From: Bradyrhizobium sp. WSM471
Lineage (GTDB): Bacteria > Pseudomonadota > Alphaproteobacteria > Rhizobiales > Xanthobacteraceae
Direction of reading: 5' to 3'
Length of the DNA: 64,000 nt
Assembly (NCBI RefSeq): GCF_000244915.1
Contig: NZ_CM001442.1
Coordinates: 4,774,001-4,838,000, forward strand
The notes beneath the pieces were generated by a model. It did no database searches. It was not told the DNA's origin and saw only the letters and a program-made list of their open reading frames with translations. Shown piece by piece: positions 59,319-64,000 of this stretch; positions within the stretch are counted from its first letter, which is position 1, and every line of letters starts with the position of its first letter. The position numbers and the translations under genes were made by a program.

Positions 59319-60214
59319 GCCATTTCGATCTGCTTCTTCGATTCAGGGATAGCTTCATCGGCGCCTAAGGTTGGAAGCAATTCAACAGCCAACTCAGCCT
59401 GGCATTCCGCCTTTTGAATCTGGATCGGCCGCACGTGAGGCAAGAGGCTAATGAGCGATAGCAACGGGCCTCCTCCTTCCATACTCGTCCACCCAGCCTT
59501 TTCCTTAGTCAACAACCCCTTCTGAAGTCCAACCCAGACCCCGCGTAAATCCTCCCGATCAAACGTCCACTCTCGTTCCTCGAACCTAAGTTTCAAATGG
59601 CCGTCGATAATGAAAGCGTCGATCGGCGATTTACTCGAGATATCGAGCAAATTACCGCGCACCAAATCGGTCGCACGATATAGCGACTGCATAAAAGACT
59701 CAAAATTCGAGTCTGAGGCCCGCTCGCCACGCAGCTTATTTGCGACCGCCTCCATATGCTCCGGCAAACCAATATCGACCGTGAAATCGTGGATATAGAC
59801 TTGAATCGGAAGCGGTGACAAATATCGCTCCATCAAGGGACGAACGTCATCCCAATCCAGTCCTCCGTTCCCGCAACCGAGCCTAGGGAAGGAGACCTCT
59901 CCAATGCCGAGTGCCTTGTAATTCTCGACGAACTTGCGGAGCCCCGCCTCTATCCATTCCAATTTCGATGGATTGCGCCAATGCAACTTCGTGGGGAAAT
60001 TGAGAGTAAGATGATCCTCTCCTCGCCAAAGCCAAAGCTTGCCAGGGGCTAGCAATTTTTGGTCACAAATCCGCTTATAAGCAGCGAACATTTCGGGCTC
60101 GCGCTTCTTGAATTCGAGCGCAATGCCCTTCCCCATTATCCCGACGCAGTTGACGGTATTGACGAGCGTCTGTGCTGTCGATTCGAGGAGGCTCGTGCGC
60201 CGATAGATTAGCAT
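59309..60214 (-). CDS. darG: DarG-like macrodomain antitoxin
   Basis: The 301-residue protein has an N-terminal macrodomain of the TARG1/ALC1-like branch: LVNTVNCVGIMGKGIALEFK (16-35), LNFPTKLHWRNPSKLEWIEA and SFPRLGCGNGGLDWDDVRPL, all features of DarG, which removes ADP-ribose from DNA and so neutralises DarT. The C-terminal ~150 residues (from about 150) match no domain I know and probably bind the toxin, as in DarG. Start ATG 60214 (MLIYRRTSLLE) follows GGAAG. It precedes darT with overlap. A sigma-70-like promoter lies 205 bases upstream. Lower GC than flanks. Confidence 0.82.
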   Translation of the reverse strand: MLIYRRTSLLESTAQTLVNTVNCVGIMGKGIALEFKKREPEMFAAYKRICDQKLLAPGKLWLWRGEDHLTLNFPTKLHWRNPSKLEWIEAGLRKFVENYKALGIGEVSFPRLGCGNGGLDWDDVRPLMERYLSPLPIQVYIHDFTVDIGLPEHMEAVANKLRGERASDSNFESFMQSLYRATDLVRGNLLDISSKSPIDAFIIDGHLKLRFEEREWTFDREDLRGVWVGLQKGLLTKEKAGWTSMEGGGPLLSLISLLPHVRPIQIQKAECQAELAVELLPTLGADEAIPESKKQIEMAWR

Positions 60215-60418
60215 TGATCTTCCGCAAGTTTCAGACGTGTGGAGGTTGCTTCCGCACGGCATCTGAGCGCGATTTCGGCCGACGTGACTCAACACAGCGA
60301 ATCTCAAGTTGTAAACAGGCGGCCTGATTAGAGGCGAGAATGTTAACGCAAATGATGCGATGGGACGACGCGAGCTTCAGTGTATCGATTGCGAAGAAAG
60401 CGCAGCTACTTGTTAGAA

Positions 60419-60447
60419 CATATAGAGAACGTATTCACTTTTGTCAA
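60419..60447 (-). promoter_or_regulatory. Sigma-70-like promoter of darG-darT
   Basis: On the minus strand TTGACA (60447-60442) is separated by 17 bases from TATATG (60424-60419), giving a start near 60411 and a ~197-base leader before darG. The surrounding 60215-60490 sequence is AT-rich and gene-free. Self-repression by the antitoxin is possible but not shown. Confidence 0.65.
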
Positions 60448-60559
60448 CTATCTCAATAGCTTAGAAATGATGACTTATTTGATGATGCATAATGTTTCAC
60501 CTTTTCAATGAGATACAGTGGGCGACCTCGCGCATGGCCAGCGCCTTCCGGCGTCGGCA

Positions 60560-60757
60560 TCAACGAATAATTGTGCGGCCAGCCACCGAGCAGAGCCCAC
60601 CGTCTGCCCTCGCCCGCTCGGCGAGATCGACGCTGTCATGCAGCAGATCGCGCATTCCCTCGGCCCAAGCGAGCGGAACGCGTAGTGCGGGGGGCAGACT
60701 ACCCTCGCGGATGTCACGCTTCACCGCGACGCAGATCCGCATCCAGAAGTCCGGCAT
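60560..60757 (-). CDS. Hypothetical protein (65 aa)
   Basis: The frame MPDFWMRICVAVKRDIREGS continues with LPPALRVPLAWAEGMRDLLH and ends SVAGRTIIR. The mix of residues (Trp, Met, charged helices) looks like a real protein rather than a shadow, and no better gene occupies 60308-60967. Coding-like residues (RRRKALAMREVAHC) continue past the stop, so this may be the remnant of a longer gene. No family recognised; the rest of the 660-base stretch holds only the darG control region and the tRNA. Confidence 0.4.
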   Translation of the reverse strand: MPDFWMRICVAVKRDIREGSLPPALRVPLAWAEGMRDLLHDSVDLAERARADGGLCSVAGRTIIR

Positions 60758-60967
60758 GATGCACCATACCCCTTGCCCAGCGCGTCAAATCGCTTCGGAA
60801 CAACGTCATCCGGTCAATGACATCGCTACTGTGCATGGGGTTGTTTTCGGCATTTTAGTTTGCCGACCACCGAAGCAACCACCGCAACCAACCGCCGCGC
60901 ATGCGTCACCGGCGGCAGCAGGCTCCGCGCCGCCCCTCGATTCATCCGACAGATGCTTTGGTAAGAA

Positions 60968-61045
60968 TGGTCGGAGCGAGAGGATTTGAACCTCCGACCC
61001 CTAGTCTCCCAGACTAGTGCGCTAACCGGGCTGCGCCACGCTCCG
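60968..61045 (-). tRNA. tRNA-Pro (anticodon GGG)
   Basis: Acceptor CGGAGCG / CGCTCCG, anticodon arm CTAGT-CTGGGAG-ACTAG giving GGG, T-loop GGTTCAAATCC and an encoded CCA with discriminator A. The 3' end faces the AT-rich darTG region. Confidence 0.95.
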
Positions 61046-61153
61046 AACGTCGTTCCATTAGCTAGGATCGCTGGTTTGCGCAAGGCGAGGTCACACCATT
61101 TTGCTGCCTCCGCCGAAAGGCACCGGAACTGCCCCAAAGCGGGAGATCCGGCG

Positions 61154-61732
61154 TCAGGCGTCCTTGAGCGCCTGATCCAGCATCTCGCGGCAGGCGATCA
61201 GCTCGGCGAGCACCCGTCCGAGGCGCTCCCGGTCGATGGCGCTGGGGCCGGCGGGTGCGGCGGGGGTGCCGCCCTTGCGGAAGGTGGTGAGGATTTCCTC
61301 GTCGTCGGTCTCGGAGAAGCGGAAGTCGATGCCCTCCTCCTCCTCGCCCTGGTAGTCGTCATCGTCGCTGTCGCGGGCGCCGCGGACGCCGGTCTCCTCC
61401 TCGGGCTCCATCAGGCTGGCGCCGACGGCGTCCTCGATGGCGCCGAACGAGACCGCGGCCGCGCTGTCGGCGAGGCCCTGCACTGATTTGACGCCGTGTT
61501 CTTTCAGGATCCGCTGCACCCCGCGGATGGTGTAGCCTTCCCCGTAGAGCAGACGGCGGATGCCCTTGAGCAGGTCGACGTCGTCGGGGCGGTAATAGCG
61601 GCGGCCGCCGCTGCGCTTCATCGGCTTGATCTGGGAGAATCGGGTCTCCCAGAACCGCAGCACGTGCTGCGGAATGTCGAGTTCCTGCGCTACTTCGCTG
61701 ATGGTTCGGAACGCATCCGGCGCCTTGTCCAA
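61154..61732 (-). CDS. MerR-family transcriptional regulator
   Basis: The 192-residue protein has an N-terminal MerR winged helix: [40 protein letters not shown] and a [20 protein letters not shown] wing, then an acidic linker ([14 protein letters not shown], around 120-134) and a short C-terminal helix. It starts at TTG 61732. The gene conserved directly after ihfA in alphaproteobacteria is this one; its target is unknown. Effector cysteines are absent, so a metal sensor is unlikely. Confidence 0.88.
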   Translation of the reverse strand: MDKAPDAFRTISEVAQELDIPQHVLRFWETRFSQIKPMKRSGGRRYYRPDDVDLLKGIRRLLYGEGYTIRGVQRILKEHGVKSVQGLADSAAAVSFGAIEDAVGASLMEPEEETGVRGARDSDDDDYQGEEEEGIDFRFSETDDEEILTTFRKGGTPAAPAGPSAIDRERLGRVLAELIACREMLDQALKDA

Positions 61733-61759
61733 ATGCCAAATCCTTATCCGGAGGGCGGA

Positions 61760-62101
61760 TTACGCCTCGGGTTGCGCCTTGCTGGCGTCGCCATTGGTGC
61801 GGTGCTGGCCGTTGATCCGCTGCTTCAGGATCGCGGACGGCTTGAACACCATGACCCGGCGCGGCGAGATCGGCACCTCGGTGCCGGTCTTGGGATTGCG
61901 ACCGATGCGCTGACCCTTCTTGCGGACCATGAAGGAGCCGAACGAGGACAGTTTCACCGTCTCGCCTTTCTCAAGGCAATCGGTGATCTCCTTCAGCACG
62001 AGTTCCACGAAGGCAGACGATTCCGTGCGCGATAGCCCCACCTTCTGGTAGACGGCCTCGCACAGATCGACACGCGTTACGGTTTTACTTTGATCGGTCA
62101 T
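61760..62101 (-). CDS. ihfA: Integration host factor subunit alpha
   Basis: The 113-residue DNA-bending protein of the HU/IHF family starts [20 protein letters not shown] at ATG 62101 and shows the beta-arm signature [20 protein letters not shown] (the RNPKTG tip) and [13 protein letters not shown]. It forms a heterodimer with IhfB, made elsewhere. Located after fabH and before merR in the standard alphaproteobacterial order. Confidence 0.95.
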   Translation of the reverse strand: MTDQSKTVTRVDLCEAVYQKVGLSRTESSAFVELVLKEITDCLEKGETVKLSSFGSFMVRKKGQRIGRNPKTGTEVPISPRRVMVFKPSAILKQRINGQHRTNGDASKAQPEA

Positions 62102-62234
62102 CGCCCTGCCCCACATCACGGCGAACAATTGTTGTCTGAAATTATGAGCTTACGATACGGCGGTCAACAGCGCTCATCAATGCAGGCGCATCGATAATCC
62201 GATCTGATTCGGGCAAAATTTTATCGACTGTGGC

Positions 62235-63215
62235 TTACCAGCGCACCAGCGCGGAGCCCCAGGTGAAGCCGCCGCCCATGGCTTCGAGCAGAACCAGGTC
62301 GCCGCGCTTGATGCGGCCGTCCTTGCGCGCCACCGACAGCGCCAGCGGGATCGAGGCCGCCGAGGTGTTGCCGTGACGGTCCACCGTCAGCACCACCTTC
62401 TCCGGCGCGATATGGAGCTTGTGCGCGGACGCGTCGATGATTCGCTTGTTGGCCTGGTGCGGCACGAACCAGTCGATGCTGTCGGCATCGAGCCCGGTCG
62501 CCTTGAAGGCGTCGACGATCACGTCGGTGATCATGCCGACCGCGTGCTTGAAGACCTCGCGGCCCTCCATGCGCAGATGGCCGACGGTCTGGGTCGAGGA
62601 CGGACCGCCGTCGACGAACAGCTTCGCCTTGTGGCGGCCGTCCGAGCGCAGATGCGTGGTCACGATCCCGCGGTCGGTCGCGGCATTGCCCGGTTGCTCC
62701 TGCGCCTCCAGCACCACGGCGCCGGCGCCGTCGCCGAACAGCACGCAGGTGCCGCGATCGGTCCAGTCGAGGATGCGCGAGAAGGTTTCCGCCCCGATCA
62801 CCAGCGCGCGCTTGAAGGCGCCCGTGCGCAGGAAATTATCGGCGGTGGCGAGCCCGAACACGAAGCCCGAGCACACCGCCTGAAGGTCGAAGGCGGCGCC
62901 ATGGTTGATGCCGAGCCCGTGCTGCACGGCGACCGCGCTCGCGGGGAAGGTGTTGTCAGGGGTCGAGGTCGCGAGCACGATCAGGTCGATCGACTGCGCG
63001 TCCACGCCGGCATCGGCGAGCGCAGCCTGCGCCGCCTTGAGCGCCAGATGCGAGGTGAACTCGCCCTCGGCCGCGATGTGCCGCTCGCGAATGCCGGTGC
63101 GTTGCACGATCCACTCGTCGGACGTGTCAATGCGCGCCGCCAGTTGGGCGTTGGTCACCACCTGCTCCGGCAAATAAGAGCCGCAGCCCAGCACGACCGA
63201 ACGAATTTGAGTCAC
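62235..63215 (-). CDS. fabH: 3-oxoacyl-ACP synthase III (KAS III)
   Basis: The 326-residue thiolase-fold enzyme starts fatty-acid synthesis by condensing acetyl-CoA with malonyl-ACP. The catalytic triad is C115 (AVCSGF), H253 (PHQANKR) and N283 (HGNTSAAS), with the same H-N spacing as E. coli. It starts at GTG 63215, and its first bases overlap the plsX stop (GTGA), showing coupled translation. Standard plsX-fabH-ihfA order. Confidence 0.97.
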   Translation of the reverse strand: MTQIRSVVLGCGSYLPEQVVTNAQLAARIDTSDEWIVQRTGIRERHIAAEGEFTSHLALKAAQAALADAGVDAQSIDLIVLATSTPDNTFPASAVAVQHGLGINHGAAFDLQAVCSGFVFGLATADNFLRTGAFKRALVIGAETFSRILDWTDRGTCVLFGDGAGAVVLEAQEQPGNAATDRGIVTTHLRSDGRHKAKLFVDGGPSSTQTVGHLRMEGREVFKHAVGMITDVIVDAFKATGLDADSIDWFVPHQANKRIIDASAHKLHIAPEKVVLTVDRHGNTSAASIPLALSVARKDGRIKRGDLVLLEAMGGGFTWGSALVRW

Positions 63216-64000
63216 GAAACAGCCTCCTGCGCGGCCTGCACGGAACTGAGTGCACCACCTTCGCGATTGAGCATCTGATTGATCTTGTTGAGGAGATCGA
63301 ATTTGACCATCTCATAGCCAACATCGATCGCATAGGCAAAGCCTTCGGCAGCGATTCCGCCATGGCTCTTGACCACGATCCCGTTCAACCCCAGCAACAC
63401 GCCGCCGTTGGATTTGTTCGGATCCATCTTGTTGCGCAGGGCCTGGAAGGCGTTGCGCGCAAAGAGATAGCCGAGCTTTGACAGCCAGCTCCGCTTCATC
63501 TCGTCCCGGAGCAATTCCGCCATCTGCCGTGCGGTTCCCTCCGCGGCCTTCAGCGCGATGTTGCCGCTGTAGCCCTCGGTGACGATGACGTCCGCCACCC
63601 CCTTGCCGATGCCGTCGCCCTCGACGAAGCCGAGATAGTCGAGCTCGGGCAGGTTCCTGGCGCGCAGGATTTCGCCGGCCTCGCGAATCTCCTCGTGCCC
63701 CTTGATCTCCTCGACCCCGATATTGAGCAGGCCGACCGTGGGACGCTTCTTGTTGAACAACACACTGGCCATCGCCGCGCCCATGATGGCGAGCGACACC
63801 AGATGATGCGTATCGCCGCCGATGCTGGCGCCGAGGTCGAGGACGACGGAATCGCCGCGCCTGGTCGGCCACATGCCGGCAATGGCCGGACGGTCGACGC
63901 CCGGCAGCGTGCGCAGGTGGAAGCGCGACATCGCCATCAGCGCGCCGGTATTCCCGGCAGAGACCGCAACATCCGCCTCGCCCTTTTTCACCGCATCGAT
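63212..64000 (-). CDS. plsX: Phosphate acyltransferase PlsX, partial (5' end outside window)
   Basis: The frame is open to the window edge with about 262 residues visible. It shows [80 protein letters not shown] and [20 protein letters not shown], the PlsX signature. The enzyme makes acyl-phosphate from acyl-ACP for glycerolipid synthesis. The true start lies beyond 64000. The stop overlaps the fabH GTG. Confidence 0.97.
   Translation of the reverse strand: MDAVKKGEADVAVSAGNTGALMAMSRFHLRTLPGVDRPAIAGMWPTRRGDSVVLDLGASIGGDTHHLVSLAIMGAAMASVLFNKKRPTVGLLNIGVEEIKGHEEIREAGEILRARNLPELDYLGFVEGDGIGKGVADVIVTEGYSGNIALKAAEGTARQMAELLRDEMKRSWLSKLGYLFARNAFQALRNKMDPNKSNGGVLLGLNGIVVKSHGGIAAEGFAYAIDVGYEMVKFDLLNKINQMLNREGGALSSVQAAQEAVS

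Noticed and set aside
60968..61045. tRNA-Pro 3' end as an attachment site with a direct repeat at the far island end
   Set aside because: No second copy of the tRNA 3' sequence was found near 58.2-58.4 kb, and no integrase gene is present; kept only as an island hypothesis.

Overview
This 64 kb window is a GC-rich alphaproteobacterial chromosome segment. The protein sequences and synteny (clpP-clpX-lon, glnB-glnA with a sigma-54 promoter, plsX-fabH-ihfA-merR, a Bradyrhizobium-type porin, GcrA) point to Bradyrhizobium or a very close relative. Most of it is ordinary core genome. It holds three tRNA genes (Val-UAC, Leu-UAG, Pro-GGG), no rRNA, no CRISPR array and no recognisable transposase or integrase.

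Layout. 1-1352: edge of a membrane-protein gene, a 24-residue hydrophobic peptide and a small conserved protein. 1385-8313: a heavy-metal efflux operon (small His/Cys protein, CzcC-, CzcB- and CzcA-type tripartite pump, His-rich CDF transporter). 8436-17072, almost all on the minus strand: methyltransferase, tRNA-Val, GFA-type enzyme, lon, clpX, clpP, tig, tRNA-Leu, i.e. the protein quality-control block. 17225-22820: copper-ligand-less multicopper-oxidase-like protein, acetyltransferase, NAD(P)HX repair enzyme, and the nitrogen-regulated glnB-glnA pair. 23078-34498: mixed housekeeping genes (gamma-glutamyl hydrolase, AI-2E family permease, diguanylate cyclase, rplM-rpsI, crotonase, CoA-binding protein, O-acetylhomoserine sulfhydrylase, heme A synthase).

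34488-43747 is an exopolysaccharide locus: deacetylase, GNAT-type acyltransferase, Wzz-like protein with a degenerate kinase domain, GT4 glycosyltransferase, initiating phosphoglycosyltransferase and Wzy/WaaL-like polymerase or ligase. This gene set is reminiscent of holdfast or unipolar-polysaccharide systems. 43716-50603 carries two MarR regulators with clear palindromic operators, each divergent from the gene it probably controls, followed by NAD(P)-dependent, DUF169, YdcF and acetamidase/formamidase genes. 50803-57650 holds a ribbon-helix-helix-like small protein with gcrA, a major porin, a third MarR protein, an alpha/beta-hydrolase-fold protein lacking the usual nucleophile, and an SDR plus DapA-family pair.

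The most notable region is 57.9-60.5 kb. A consensus sigma-54 promoter precedes a small secreted cysteine-containing protein. Beside it is a more AT-rich minus-strand operon encoding a DarG-like macrodomain protein and a divergent DarT-like (DUF4433) ADP-ribosyltransferase, i.e. a DarTG-type toxin-antitoxin or phage-defence module. The toxin frame ends early, and about 95 further codons of plausible protein continue in the -1 frame, so the gene appears frameshifted at its 3' end. The module lies on the 3' side of tRNA-Pro. The window closes with merR-ihfA-fabH-plsX (plsX runs off the edge). Several families of palindromic intergenic repeats are scattered through the window.
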